A stretch of DNA of 64,000 bases from Trileptium ribeirensis (Eukaryota > Nematoda > Enoplea > Enoplida > Thoracostomopsidae): assembly GCA_030248225.1 (NCBI GenBank), contig JASANE010017561.1:1-64000 (forward strand), in the 5' to 3' direction. The notes below the pieces were generated by a model. That model saw nothing but the letters and a program-made list of their open reading frames with translations, ran no database searches and had not been told where the DNA came from. Below are positions 41,411 to 56,200 of the stretch, piece after piece (within the stretch, counting starts at the first letter, position 1; the number at the start of each line of letters is the position of its first letter). The translations under genes were made by a program, and so were the position numbers.

Positions 41411-44139
41411 GTGCAACAAATATTTTGTTTTTGAAAACTTGACCGTACATAAACTCCGTCGTTATATCTTCCTTTATCGTAGGTTAAAACTTACACAAAA
41501 ATTCCGTCACCGCGCATAATCTTCGTAGATCATATCAATTCTACGAGATCATCAAGATCTTGGTTTGAATTAAGTGATACCCGAAGTGTAGTAGCTAACA
41601 ATTTCGCTTAGACTATGTGCCGTAAACTATTGTTCAATATTTTTCTGCCGATCTTTTATTTTCTACTTTCCGGCATTATTTTTGCAACTGGCTCTGCCAT
41701 CTATTTTATATATAATATAAGAGTATACGTGAAACAACAAGGCAGTTTTTTATACTTAGAACATAGCCATACTTTACTTTCCCTTTGATTTCGATAATAC
41801 TGCATAAATCAGCTGTGCTACGACCTGATAACAAGTATTTACAGTGCCCAAGACAAATCACGATGTGTATGTCTATTTATATAGACTGCGGCCACAATTA
41901 ATACGTATCTTCTAATATATATTACACTACATACATATGTACATCAATAAATATTTATATATACGGTGGCTACGATTAATACGTATTTATATTTTTCAAG
42001 ATACATATTAAATTATATACATACTTGAAGTACGGGTGCATGAAACGGGTAGTGTGGCTACGAGTACTAGCAATATGGCAGATCACAACAGTAACATATA
42101 GATTGCCCACTTCAAAACCTACAAATGTTCAATTTTTCCCGTGTCATAATGATCAGCTACAAATGCTAATTCACCAAAACCAGACGTTACTATCAAACAT
42201 TAGTAAAGTATTAAATATGTAGTAAGTAAGCATTAAATGCAGGATGCGTTTGCTAACTATTGGCCGACTGGTCAATCGCGTTGTCCCGTCTTACATGTAT
42301 AGGAGGTACTGGTTAAATCCGCACCGGCACCTTAATATTTCATTTGCAGTTGGTTTTGTTCCAAACAAATATAAATTTGACAACATATAATATACTTTTA
42401 TACTAACATATAAAATCATTATAGGGTTAACATGGCACTACGAAAAGGTGATTGAAGTCCTTGTTATCTCGGTTATTGCATTGTTGTGAATGGATAAACG
42501 AAGAATTTATATGCTAAATTCAAGACTATTTCAAAACTATCCAAAACTTTTTCAAAATTTAATTCTTATAAAAGCGCTAAATTAGTTAATTGAATCACAA
42601 AACTGTTTCTAGTGAGGTTAAATTTACCTTTATTTTTTTATTTATCATTTTTTACTTCAGAAGAAAATTTTTGTTAATAATTTGTCAACTATTTAGCTGG
42701 ACGCGTTTACAGCTGGGGAAAGCAAAAAATATTACCAGGGGAGCCGAAATATTTCCACAGTCACCGAAAAATGCCAGCCAACCCACTCTGGAGAAACCAG
42801 ATTTTTGTACTATACGTACAACCTAATATACACATATACAAGTTTGGACGCAGTAAACTATGTCCAAACATATTACACTCGAAAACAAAACTGAAAAATT
42901 CCAGCATCGCTTAGTGTATTTGGTGATTTAGGGCACAACAACAGTAATAACATTGAATAATAATATGGCTGTAAAACAAGCATCAACAATGCTAGAGCAA
43001 TAACAAATTCGAAGGTTAGACAGCATTTAGTGAAGCATATTTATCTATGTATTATTTATATATGAATATATATTATAATTGCTAATTTATATATAAATAC
43101 AATTGCTAATTTAACACACTAGACAATGACATGCAGGCTGAATAGTTGTCACAAACATTTGACACCGGCACGCTTGTGATTGAAATCTTTTAGAAAGCGG
43201 CGCTTACAAACAACTGCACGTATATAAATAAGTCCCTGTTGGCTAGCTGGAACCGCTCGCTTCGAGCTGGAAATTGAGAGAAAACACATTGTGTCTTAGG
43301 TGTTTACTTGCTAATGAATATATTGTTAACTTACATATTTATCATACGCGACCAAGGTTCGAAGTCCCAGGTGGACAGCGACTCCTTTGGGGGGCAGCCG
43401 GACACTTGGAGAGCGGAGCAGGAAGGGCGGACCCTCAGGGCTTCATCCCCCTATAAGAATGTATGATATATGCAAATTATACAACTGCTTATAATACTAA
43501 AGAATATAGATATATAATATAACGAGTATAGATATATACCATAATAAAATAAGAATTTGCACATACAGTAATTTTGCTACGTTATCACTTCCCAGCCACC
43601 ACAGCTGTGAAATTCTGGTAGGTTATAAAACACAACAAAGAAATTACGCAATTCGTAGCTACAGCATCAACCAGGCAAATTGCCGTGACGCAAAACACTC
43701 GTAAAAAATCTTCACGCTGACAGAAATCATTCGTTTTCATATAACAGCTATTGTTTTTTGCTTTCTACATATTCCTCATCTAAAGTTTTGTCGCAATACG
43801 GACAGTAAAACGACCTAGAACTGCCAATAGATCATTTGTTAGAAAGCACCACATTATTTTAAAGTTACTGTTTGTTAAATATAGATCAAGTCGTTACAGG
43901 ATTTAAGAAGGATCTTCGATGTGAAAACTAATGTACAAACAGTTTCGTAATGCTAACAATAGAAAATATCTGATCTACGACGCTTATGCGCGGTATCGGA
44001 ATTTTTGTGCCAGTTTTAACCTAAGCTAAAGAAGATATAGTGCTGCTGTTTGTGTAGGGTTAAGTTTACGAAAACAAAATATTCAATGCACTATAAACAA
44101 ACGATGGTATAAACAAATCTATTTGCACGTATATATGTA
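41411..44139. other. AT-rich non-coding region
   Basis: No gene is supported. A GC-rich island at about 43346-43450 opens with a tRNA T-arm-like ggttcgaagtccc, but no A box or cloverleaf accompanies it. Confidence 0.35.
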
Positions 44140-47100
44140 ATAACCGGTGACGCAGCTGCATGGCGCAACTTCCTAACACCATGCCCATACGACCCCGGCT
44201 ATCGTAACCTCAAGGGTGGACCGTGAATACTAAATTTTGAACCTACTCTTGGTCAGACCCAAGAAGCTACGCAGCTTAGCAGGCCGCAGGCGCGCTTCAC
44301 GGGGTGTGTTCGGACCCCGCCCGAAAGGTTGCGCACGTGTCTAGTATCGGGTATGATTTCTGAGGTCCCCCAGGGAGGCTAGCACCGACACCTGCTCGCA
44401 GGTCATGGAGCTTAGCCGCTATTCCCTATCTTAGACTCATCGGAAGTTGTTAAGATCTATTTTAGCGTAGTGAGTTTTGAAATAGAATGTGGAAAAAGTC
44501 CCTAGAAATTCGAAGCTCACGACGATTTGCCTAGTTAAAATCGCGGTATGCTCCGTGTTAGAGCATTGACCTATGTGGCCCCCACAGGGTTCCGACAAGC
44601 CCTGAGAGTTTAATGTCGGGTTATCAATGGCGTGGCCTGCGCTTATCAGTAAATTCTAAGCAAGCGTACTGGTTCTTTGACCAGTGAAGATTTTAGCTTA
44701 TGCAAGTGGAGCAGATGCATAACAACTTTCGAGTATTGGTCACAAATTAATAAATTTTTTACTTGTATTATTCGGTCATTTCCTCCGATTTTACTCTCTG
44801 AGTCTAGTGAAACACGAAACAACTTTGATAGAAGGCCATGCTCGTCAGGGCTTGCAACATTCTCGTACACAAGCCATGGCGAACAGGGTCTGCTCGTCCG
44901 AGCGGACAAACCAGAAGAGCAACATGTCCTATCGTCTCGGTTATGAAGAAAACTGCAGTCGGTGTGTCAAGATACAACGTTTATTAACAAAATCAAAGTT
45001 TAGTGTTGGGACGAGTGTTTCCGTAAGTCTGCCGAGACGATCCAAATAAATCACCTTAGGGGAGTTTAGCAGAAACTCGCAGAGGTCGCGTCGGTTTAAT
45101 CAATTACGGGTGATGGGCGATGAGAAAATAAAACAGGGTTGGAACGTACAGATATTCTCCAATTTGCGAACGAGGTGCGGTTATCCCTGCTTCGCTTCAG
45201 TGTTAGCGAACTAATCAGCTATGCAGTGCACTAAGCAGGGGCCCTAGAGTGCTTCAGAAAACGCTCCTAAATGCAGATCGCTCTGCGCGACGAACGCTTG
45301 AGCGGGGCGGGCGGAAAACGACATTCGTGGCTGACTACGCGAGCTCTACAGCATGATCGGAACACTGCTCAAAGCAATATTGCCTACGACATTTGACGTG
45401 GGGCGTCCGATCGTCTACCCTCAAGGTACGTTTGCCCTAGCGATTTTCATATGCTTTCATCCTATTGTATTTGACGACCCTACCTACCTATCAGTACGAC
45501 TGACCGAGCGACGAAGACTGGGGGGGGCAAATGAAGTAGAAAATTGAAACAGTTTCCTGTAATTTAAGCCGACTTTACACAGTTATAGTTGCAACGCGGC
45601 GTGATGTGTCCTTTTGGACACTTGCGGGACTCTCGTCCAGCCGGTTGATTTTCCGTTAATTTTGATAGCCAGTTACTTTCGCTTTGATTTCGATGAAAAA
45701 AAGGGGTTTTGCACCCGCCCGGTTTGGGGCCGAAATGGCCAGGGCGAGGAAGTAAGTTTTCTTTATTTTGAGAAAGTACTAAAATTTTGTTTGAAGGCGG
45801 GGACACAATGTGTTTCTCCCGCAACGGCGGTCTCCAATAAAGGTTCAGGGACCGAGTTTTGATTTTGTCTCCTTTTGGCAATGGTCTCTAGGGAAAACCA
45901 TTGCGAGTTGCAATAGCAAACGCTGGTAAACTTAGTTGTTTTGGTCGCATTTTTTATTGGGGGTGCAAAACTGGCGTATTACCGCCGAACGATGCCCCAT
46001 CGACACCGTCGGTTCGAGTTCGGCTAAATTTTGCTCAGCTGGGGGCGAGTTTCCCCCAGCTCATTGTGATCACGCGGGGACAAGGGGACACCTACAGGTC
46101 TTCCGGTCAGCCGCCCTGACTACATTAGCGTACAACAAGATGTCTACTGAGTAGGTCGTCTATGTGCTCTAAGATCAAATTCAAACATCTGAGTAAAATG
46201 GTTCCGAGACAACATTCGGTGAAGGCAGCAAAGACCTTAAACTCAAGTTAGTGTGCCTAGAAATTTGATTCGTCTTTTATGATCCCAAATTTTCTTAACT
46301 CGATAAAATAAAAGAAATTTTCGGGGCTTCCTAAAGCCCGACGGAGGCTAGCCCTCTGTCCCTAATCTGCGGCTCTGTCCAAGCTCAAACACGGCATGAG
46401 CATTGAACGTTCAACTAAGCTGTAAATTTGAAAAACCATCAAAACAAATCATCGAACCAGTCCCTATTTCGTGGTATGCACGTTCAAAGAAATTTTACCG
46501 TGGTCGACTCAGGAAAATTCGTCGGTCTTAACTCGAAGAGAAGCAAGTCATGTAAATTCTGGACGTGAGGCGTCTCCTTTGTTGTACCTTACCTAGGACC
46601 ACGGGGAATCAGCTAGACTTCGACTTTGTAACCTACAATTTGTCACCATCCCGTGCAATCGCTCAAGATGCCCAAAACGGGACTCGATGTATGGAGGCTT
46701 GTCAATGATCCTAATTTACTGCCTATGAATGACCTGTCACTGTTACATTTGGGGAAAATAAACCCCCGTACTCTCGGTTCTCTTCTCGAATTACAATATT
46801 TGATCCGGGACAGCCATTGCTAGTCCCCTTCCGCGAGACGGAAGATGTCTACGCGGGTCCTCCATCGATCGAATGCCATTCCAAACACGTAAACCGAAAA
46901 CCACGAGAAAGCAAACACGAAACAGAAAACAACTGGAGATTAAAGTCAAGCGTCGGAGCCGGTCAGTAAAGTCGACCGAACTCCGCGCTGCCGAAGTCGA
47001 ACTGATTCGTATTTTCGGAGTGTCGCTCGTAAGCTCGAAATTTTCGGCCGTACTTTGGGACAGCGATTTTGTCGCCATCCAATCGGTGGCGACTTCTTGA

Positions 47101-49085
47101 CGCCCACTCTTTTCGGGATTTAGCTCAGTGTACAATTGGGGACACTTCCGGAAAATGAAGTCTTGACGGCTACCGTAAACCGTCGATGTCCTTAAAGAGA
47201 GTCGGCTTCAATTAAATTTGCCGACTTTAAGTTTGAATCTTCCGAGTACTCGGAAGTTGACCATCTGTGATTTTTTGTCCAAATTTTCCCAAGAAAAGTA
47301 GATTTCAAAGTCCTTACTTCCCGTCCTCATCGCCGGATGTCCAGCGAAATTGGATTCTACACACACAATGTTCGAACAATTTCCGGTCCCAACTTAACTT
47401 AGACTATTACGACTACTTTCGGGACACGCAACTTCCTACTTCAGCCCAATTAGCGTGCCGATCTGTTTGAATTTGGATTGTTCAACCCTCCCAACTCGTC
47501 CTAACTCGGCGGCGATCGACTTGGTCTTTGTTGTCCTCAACTTGCCGCCATCCTAATCAAGCTAAATTGAATTTAGCAGATGACCCTAGTACACGAGGAC
47601 ATTCAAAACAACGAAAAGAATCGAGCTTGCTAGAGATTCGCTTGCGAGTGCTCATGTTTCAAAGTCCCGCCGGGGGGGAACCGGCGACGCGAGAACGTCC
47701 GTCTCGAGGCCAGAGACGGGGCTAACCTTAACCTACTCCTAATTGCTCAGGGACCCTGCTCCAAGGCCCCTAGGGTCCGCGGGAGGGCCCTAAATCGCCC
47801 CCCCGTTAGTCCTGTCCGTCCATACTTTGTCCGTCCGTAAAACTCTGAAATTTTATCAATTTTAGTACGTGGTGTCCTCGTCCGTCCGTTTTTTCTGTGT
47901 CCTTATATATGGTTATATACATATGTACATATATATATATATCCTCACAACTACACACATACACATGCACAAACACATACACTACACACATTTCGTGCTA
48001 GACATATTGGCGTCCTGAGCGACAGAAAGGTCGCTCAGGATAGACACAAACGCAAAGCACAGCAAACACAACAACAACAACGACGACAAAAGAAAACCGA
48101 CTAGAAACGTCGGTTAGAGAGAGAACGAGGACAAAAGCGAAAGGACAGCGAGGACACGAGGCGGGTGTGGGAAGGGTAGCGGGACAAGGGTAATCCGGGA
48201 AGATTTTCGAGGGGCTGGGGCCAAATTCGGTCCCAGGACGGAAAACGGGGTCGATTGATACCAAACACGAGGGGGTTAGACGTAAAAGCGGGTTGGAACC
48301 CACTTATGGGTTCCTCTATGTATTAGTATGGGGAGCTTTAGCAGACTCTCCTGCGTTAACGGATGGGCGGAGCGACGCCCACCGGGCATCGTTGGACTCA
48401 GTGTCCAACGGCGGTTCGAACGAGGGGTGATATCGCCACTGGGGCGGTAGGAGTGAAAACGGTACTAAAATTGGTGCGATTAGAGAGAGTCATGGCTACA
48501 ATGGGGGGCGCGTTTGTTAGTCGTACGGGTTAACGGAGCGGCGGAGAGAGACCCGCCGGGTATTTTTAGCAATGTCTCGTCGAGGCGAATCAAATGAGGG
48601 GCGGTTCGCCCATTTTAGAGTAGAGGGAAAAAAATCTCGATTTGTCGGCGCCCATCAGCAGTTGTCAACGGCTTTCTAGGCATCTTCGCGTGGCTGTCGC
48701 GGGTCAGCGGGGATTCGGGCAAAGGTACAGAGCATATGGTTGGATTCAACTAGTCACGGTGAACAAAACGAGGGGTCGCATGCGCCGGTTCTGACGCGGG
48801 GTGTGGCGGCGGGAGTGTTAGGAAGTGGGGTTCGTATTGGTTGCATACTACAATAGGTCACAGAAACAAGGCGGGTTGGTCTGAAAAGTTGTCCACAGCA
48901 CACACACATGAATAGATACATGTATATATTTTATATATGATGTGTCCTAACTGCATGGAAAGTGATGGTCCGGGTTCCCCGATGATAATCCTACCTAGCG
49001 TAAGTAGCGATTGTCTCTACGTGTTACAAGCGAAGTTGCGGCGTTGTCCGGAGGGCCTTTGGACGTCCATTTGCAATTCCCAAAG
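44140..49085 (-). repeat. Right arm of the inverted repeat (possible solo LTR, reverse orientation)
   Basis: Reverse complement of the left arm (about 16160-22215), shorter by about 1 kb through indels. The best matches are 44150-44610, 45690-45780, 46310-46370 and 48180-48560. The 212-bp duplication of the left arm is absent here. TATATG and TG microsatellites at 47900-47990 correspond to those at 17260-17480. No credible genes. Confidence 0.7.
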
Positions 49086-49571
49086 CGTTTTAAAGGATTA
49101 GAAAGAGGTGTCTAAATTTTTTGCAGTCAGCAAAAATATAACTTAAAATACTACCAGCAAAAGTTTATGATGGCTGTTTGAGAATAATTATGACACTCTC
49201 GCCGTTATCATATAAACGCATCGGACATAACGCTATCTATTTTCGGCTTTAGGCCCTCGGTTTGCAATCCCCTCCTTTTGGGGGTTTCTGATTTTTAAGT
49301 AACAAAATTATGCAAAAACCATTTCCAGAAGATTTTTGAGGGATTTTGTTTGATGATTTTTTCTTAGTCCCAGAAAACTAGGGAACTTGAAGGGAAATTT
49401 TTGTTCAAACGACCCCCAAACTGTGGTGGCCGCAACGAATTTTCTATGATACCATGAGCCCCCTGTCCCCCTAAAAAGTGATGGATAAGTCCCAAAACCA
49501 GGGGGAGTTGTAACGTCAAAAGGACCATGTCCTGCTCTCTGGTGTAGTGATTTCGAAGAATGTCATAGTCA

Positions 49572-50163
49572 TGTGAATGTGAACTTTTAAATATACACCT
49601 CCTGGTTGTTATATAATGCTGCGAGGACACTTTTAAATATACATCCTTTTCTGTGACTATTCTGTGAATGTGAACTTTTAAATATACACCTCCTGGTTGT
49701 TATATAAGGCTGCGAGGACACTTTTAAATATACATCCTTTTCTGTGTCTATTCTGTGAATGTGAACTTTTAAATATACACCTCCTGGTTGTTATATAAGG
49801 TGGCGAGGACACTTTTAAATATACATCCTTTTCTGTGTTTATTGTGTGAATGTGAACTTTTAAATATACACCTCCTGGTTGTTATATAAGGCTGCGAGGA
49901 CACTTTTAAATATACATCCTTATGTGTATCCTACTGTGAATGTGAACTTTTAAATATACACCTCCTGGTTGTTATATAAGGCTGCGAGGACACTTTTAAA
50001 TATACATCCTTTTCTGTGACTATTCTGTGAATGTGAACTTTTAAATATACACCTCCTGGTTGTTATATAAGGCGGCGGGGACACTTTTAAATATACATCC
50101 TTTTCTGTGACTATTCTGTGAATGTGAACTTTTAAATATACACCTCCTGTTTGTTATATAAGG
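49572..50163. repeat. 91-bp tandem repeats, left array
   Basis: About 6.5 copies of a unit containing gtgaatgtgaacttttaa, cacctcctggttgttatat and gaggacacttttaaatatac. The unit itself has two related halves (aacttttaaatatacacc and acacttttaaatatacatc). Confidence 0.9.
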
Positions 50164-51042
50164 CAAAATATAAACATACTACAGATAATGCAGACTTGAA
50201 CTCACCATCGGATATTCGGAAAAATTTCGTCTTTTCTCTCAAAAATAATTATGACCTAGATTAGAAATGCATGTAATGGCAGAATCTGATTTTGAAAACC
50301 CGTGCCGTAATGTAGCGTTCACAGAGGGTGGTGCAACCACTATATATATGTTGTGGCAAAGTTTCTGTAAAAGCTGCTGCAGAAGGTGTGTCACTTTAAA
50401 AAATTGCCACAGAATCTGTATCACTTTTAGTAAAAGCTGCTAAACTAAAACTACGTAATTTTTAAAATACCGATGCATAAACTGTGTCACTTTTAGAAAC
50501 ACTGCTGTAGAAACTGTATCACTTACAAAAACAGCTACAGAAACCATATCACTTTAGAAAAACGGCTACAGAAACTTCGCTGCGTTTATATACTTTATTT
50601 TGTTAAACGTAAAAAGACAATAGATGTTTTTCTAAAACTGACGCAGTTTCTGTAGTAGTTTTTCTAAAAGTGATACGTTTTATATAGCTGTTTTTGTAAA
50701 AGTGACACAGTTTCTACAGCAGTGTTTCTAAAAGTGACACAGTTTATGCATCGGTATTTTAAAAATTACGTAGTTTTAGTTTAGCAGCTTTTACTAAAAG
50801 TGATACAGATTCTGTGGCAATTTTTTAAAGTGGCGCATTGCAGCAGCTTTTACGGTTTGCACAACGTATATATATAGTGGTTGCGCCACCCTCTGTGAAC
50901 GTACGTACGCGCACGGGTTTTCAAAAATCAGATTCTTGCGTGCATTTTCTAATCTAGGTCATAATTATTTTAGAAAACAAAAATTTTTCAAAATATCAAT
51001 GGTGCAATTAAGTATCATTATATTAGTATGTTTATATTTTGC

Positions 51043-51640
51043 CTTATATAACAAACAGGAGGTGTATATTTAGAAGTTCACATTCGCGGGATAGTCACAA
51101 AAAGGATGTATATTTAAAAGTGTCCCCGCCGCCTTATATAACAACCAAAGAGTATATATTTAAAAGTTCACATTCACAAAAATATTAGTCACAAGAAAAG
51201 GATGTATATTTAAAAGTGTCCTCGCAGCCTTATATAACAACCAGGAGGCGTATATTTAAAAGTTCACATTCACAGAATAAAGCACAGAAAAGGATGTATA
51301 TTTAAAAGTGTCGCCTTATATAACAACCAGGAGGTGTTAAAAGTTCACATTCACACAATAAACACAGAAAAGGAGTGGTATCTTTAGGAATACTCCTCGC
51401 CACCTTATATAACAACCAGGAGGTGTATATTTAAAAGTTCACATTCACAGAATAGACACAGAAAAGGATGTATATTTAAAAGTGTCCTCGCCACCTTATA
51501 TAACAACCAGGAGGTGTATATTTAAAAGTTCACATTCGCAGAATAGATACAGAAAAGGATGTATATTTAAAAGTGTCCCCGCCGCCTTATATAACACCCA
51601 GGAGGTGTATATTTAAAAGTTCACATTCACATGACTATGA
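51043..51640. repeat. 91-bp tandem repeats, right array (inverted)
   Basis: Reverse complement of the left array, with more variation, including copies that lack part of the unit near 51310-51400. Confidence 0.88.
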
Positions 51641-52110
51641 CATTCTTGGAAATCACTATGCAGATGGGGCCAACATAATTCCTTTTGACGTTACAACTCC
51701 CCCTGGTTTTGGGACTTATCCATCACTTTTTAGGGGGACAGGGGGCTCATGGTATCATAGAAAATTTGTTGCGGCCACCACAGTTTGGGGGGTGGTTTGA
51801 ACAAAAATTTCCTTCAAGTTCCCTAGTTTTCTGGGACTTAAAAATGAGTTAAACAACCCCCTCAAAAAAGTGGATGGTTTGGATAAATTTTTGTTACTAA
51901 TATGATAACCCCCAAAAGTGAGGGGGTAACCCCAAAACCGAGGGCCTAAAGCCGAAATAGATAGCGTTATGTCCGATGGTCCTATGATAACAGCAAGAAG
52001 TGTCATACTATTCTCAAACAGCCATCATAAACTTTTGCTGGTAGTATTTTAAAGTTATATTTTTGCTGACTGCAAAAAATTTAGACACCTCTTTCTAATC
52101 CTTTATTGTG

Positions 52111-53200
52111 TGAATGTGAACTTTTAAATATACACCTCCTGGTTGTTATATAAGGCTGCGAGGATACTTTTAAATATACATCTTTTTCTGTGACTATTCT
52201 GTGAAATGTGAACTTTTAAATATACACCTCCTGGGTGTTATATAAGGCGGCGGGGACACTTTTAAATATACATCCTTTTCTGTATCTATTCTGCGAATGT
52301 GAACTTTTAAATATACACCTCCTGGTTGTTATATAAGGTGGCGAGGACACTTTTAAATATACATCCTTTTCTGTGTTTATTGTGTGAATGTGAACTTTTA
52401 AATATACACCTCCTGGTTGTTATATAAGGCTGCGAGGACACTTTTAAATATACATCCTTTTCTGTGTCTATTCTGTGAATGTGAACTTTTAAATATACAC
52501 CTCCTGGTTGTTATATAAGGCTGCGAGGACACTTTTAAATATACATCCTTTTCTGTGACTATTCTGTGAATGTGAACTTTTAAATATACACCTCCTGGTT
52601 GTTATATAAGGCGGCGGGGACACTTTTAAATATACATCCTTTTCTGTGACTATTCTGTGAATGTGAACTTTTAAATATACACCTCCTGTTTGTTATATAA
52701 GGCAAAATATAAACATACTACAGATAATGCAGACTTGAACTCACCATCGGATATTCGGAAAAATTTCGTCTTTTCTCTCAAAAATAATTATGACCTAGAT
52801 TAGAAATGCATGTAATGGCAGAATCTGATTTTGAAAACCCGTGCCGTAATGTAGCGTTCACAGAGGGTGGTGCAACCACTATATATATGTTGTGGCAAAG
52901 TTTCTGTAAAAGCTGCTGCAGAAGGTGTGTCACTTTAAAAAATTGCCACAGAATCTGTATCACTTTTAGTAAAAGCTGCTAAACTAAAACTACGTAATTT
53001 TTAAAATACCGATGCATAAACTGTGTCACTTTTAGAAACACTGCTGTAGAAACTGTGTCACTTTTACAAAAACAGCTACAGAAACCATATCACTTTTAGA
53101 AAAACGGCTACAGAAACTGCGTCAGTTTTAGAAAAACATCTATTGTCTTTTTACGTTTAACAAAATAAAGTATATAAACGCAGCGAAGTTTCTATGTTCA
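52111..53200. mobile_element. Partial second foldback copy (array plus inner segment)
   Basis: Directly after the foldback terminus, 91-bp repeats restart (52111-52690). The inner segment follows (52691-53115), nearly identical to 50165-50560. The innermost 80 bp (53115-53195) is inverted relative to the first copy's centre. No terminal segment is present on its left. Confidence 0.8.
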
Positions 53201-56200
53201 CATTGATGGGAACGTATTTTTAATTAATATCGTGATTCTAGGTACGGTCGCACAACCATGTTATTTTGTGTAAATAGTTTGACCACCATACTGTCCTTGT
53301 TCTAATACAATGTATATCTGTGTGAACACCTGAAAATTTTTGTTAAGTGACATTTCAGCTAGAGAGGAATAACGCTAGGCTTTGAAATCAAACGGCAGGC
53401 CATCAGCCGGCCTGTAAAATTTGTAAACTTTTGATGTGGCCCGCCGCCCAACGAATTAAAATTTTTTAACGGTTCCTTGTGCGTTATTCCACTTTAGGTG
53501 CGTTCACGAGGGTTGTTTTTGTATTGAAATCACGAAATCATTCACGCAGAAATTTGCATTTCCATTTGTGCCATTGGCATTCGCATTTTTGTGAGTGCGA
53601 ACATGGGCTCTGCGCTGTACGAATGTGATCTGCGCAAAGCGCACATTTGTCCATTTCCACGTTAGTCCGCGTTTATCAAATGACTTTCTGAATCAGACAG
53701 CAATGTTCGCGGCCTATTAGTATATTATAGCATACAAGAAAAATGCTATTGGTAATCTCGTTTTCACTTTTACGCGGTCAGAATAATGCGATGCTAAATC
53801 GTAAACCGGGACCAGCGCCTACATGTTGCTGCATCGCAAATCGTGTGCGCGTACATAAGGGAAAATTGCGGTTTGTTGATGTTCATCGCTTTTCCGATCG
53901 TGAATTGACTTGACAACAGAACAGCGTTGGTGTACGCATCTATAGTGGACTCATGCATTAAGCATTGTCCGGAAATTAGGGTGGTTCGCATATTAAAGTT
54001 TGCACCAATACATTACAACTGCTAAACTGACGAACGTCAAAGCTGGAAATACTGTAGTCATGCTGTGCTAGATAGGTGCATTGTTCGGCTTAAAACGTCT
54101 TTGAGGTCTATCGTTGTACGCTGATACATGTTATTAATAGACAAACAGACATATATACGATACATAATAGGAGCTCTACTATAAGACCCAAATTATTTTA
54201 TGTTGGTAGTTTGCGCTTACATCAAATCATTTTGGCAGTCTGGTTTAATGCCTTTGTTATTTATACCCCTGTGAACGAATAGACCACGGCCGTTTTTTCT
54301 GAAAGTGACAAAGTTTCTGTAAACAGTTTTTCTTAAATCGATACAGTTACCGTAGCACTTTTTTTTCAATAAATTTACAATATACAGTGACTGCATACAA
54401 CTTTCAATGAACACTGCATAATGTACGTCGATTAAAGTAAAATTGTAAAATTTCAGACAAGGGTGTTAAAACAAAATGGTGTTACCTCCAATAATCTCAA
54501 AGATGAATATTCTTGCTGACTATGTTATGTTGTAGGCAGGGGTAGGCGCTACTAGTGAGTCACATATAGACTGTGATAGGTACTATATTGGATAAGGTAC
54601 ACCATAATAGACTACCTACTTTAAAAATGAAGGGGAGGCTCGATGCTACATCGATTGCACAAATTTGAAAACTTGTGGGTCCTGCAAAATTTTATACGCC
54701 TAGCGATTTTCTGGGTGCTTATCACATAATATAGCAGTCAATAAATTGCACACATCCACTAATTATCCAGGTGCAATCAAGATCTAGTAATTTTAATTTT
54801 TGTGGGACAAATTTTACATCCCGTTCAGTTTTGGTGTGAATTATCTATAAAATAACAAAAATATAAATTTCAGTCTTTTAATAAAATTTAATAAAATAGA
54901 TCACATTCCTAGTGTATACAATATTTGCGTTATATACTATCCACATTGTGAAACTTTGTTGCAACGCACATAATTCAGCAATTTATCTAGTTGTTGGGCT
55001 AAATTGTTTTTATTGAGTGTGTTTAAAGCTACTCGTCCTCAACTGCAATTTTATGCATATATACCCGCCTGTGCGGGAGCAGGCATCAAACAACACTGTG
55101 TTTCAGTCTATGAGCTCGTTTTATACATTCGTTTGTAGCAATGTTTTAAGTGAACCGATTTAGTCCAAATTTTCACAATAGATGTTACAAGTGCAGCATT
55201 GAAAATTGCAATGTTGCAATTATGTCAGTTTGACTAAGGTTTTCACACTAGTATCAGCCTGCCGTTATAGTATGGAAAATCATTCTTGCAACAGCCATGA
55301 CATTTTTCGGATATTAGTGTGGCTGATGGTATATGCTATGTTTAGTTAAGGTTGGGTGAAGCCAGCAGCGAATTAAGACAATTGATGACCATTAACATAG
55401 ATAAAATTTACCGACTTAATTACAATTGGTTTAATATTTTGGTCCAGGGCGTTATCGTTGAATTTCAATGGTAAAGCGGAGAATTAGACCTGTGATGCGA
55501 AACTAGCGGCTAATTTACTATGCAGGTGGACGCTTTGAAACTATTTTGACAATAAAGAATGTCGAGATCGACAATGGTCTTATACTCACATAAACTATAT
55601 GTCATATTACATAACAAATGAACACTGTGCAATGCTGCATAAAAGCCTGTTCATATGTTCAGACTTTTCGCTTAAATTTTAATAAAAATCTGAAATCATC
55701 TTTATGCATTTTCGTGAATTTGAACGTGTTACCATGGTTCGAAATTTTAAAGCGTACTATTTTGTCCAATAAGGGGCAAGAAACATGTGTTGAAACAATT
55801 TCACCTCTAAATTTAACACTAAATTTTGAAACATAGCGATTGGCAGTTTTTTTTTCTGAAAATCCCCGTAAATTTTGAGCTCGAAGTTTGGGCTCAAATT
55901 TCGAGAAAAAGGTTTGAAGGAGAAAAACGCACCTTAAGACTGTACTGTGTATTGATACTGTACAAACGTGTTGCTAGTACTAACTAATATTTGCCGTCAG
56001 AATATTGTCTTGGAAAAATTCTATTATTGTTGGATGAAGTTAAAAAATACCGCTCATTAGTATTTGAGAGGCATTTTGCTATAAAATTTAAATTTATGTC
56101 GCAGAGAACTAAAGCTGTTAACAGTTTTTTCTGCAGTAAAATAAGTAACATATTCGCTGCTGTAAGGTGTATTGAAAGAAGGCTTTTGCAGCAAAAAGTC

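Larger units (their letters stand above)
49086..52110. mobile_element. Large foldback (inverted) element with 91-bp repeat arrays
   Basis: The two halves are inverted. End segment 49090-49571 (starts aaaggattagaaagaggtg) pairs with 51640-52108. Array 49572-50163 pairs with 51043-51640. Inner segments 50165-50580 and 50640-51040 pair with each other. No ORF encodes a transposase. This is the structure of foldback transposons. Long-range pairing would form a 1.5-kb hairpin stem. Confidence 0.8.

Noticed and set aside
43346..43456. tRNA gene or SINE in the GC-rich island
   Set aside because: Only a T-arm-like ggttcgaa word; no A box and no cloverleaf.
50239..50424. Identical 61-aa ORFs at 50239-50424 and 52778-52963
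   Set aside because: Identity reflects recent duplication of the foldback inner segment; the frame is not kept in the inverted half.
51573..51800. 75-aa ORF in the foldback element, and its counterparts at 49364-49630 and 57997-58263
   Set aside because: They fall in repeated end segments, differ in frame and length between copies, and have no protein features.
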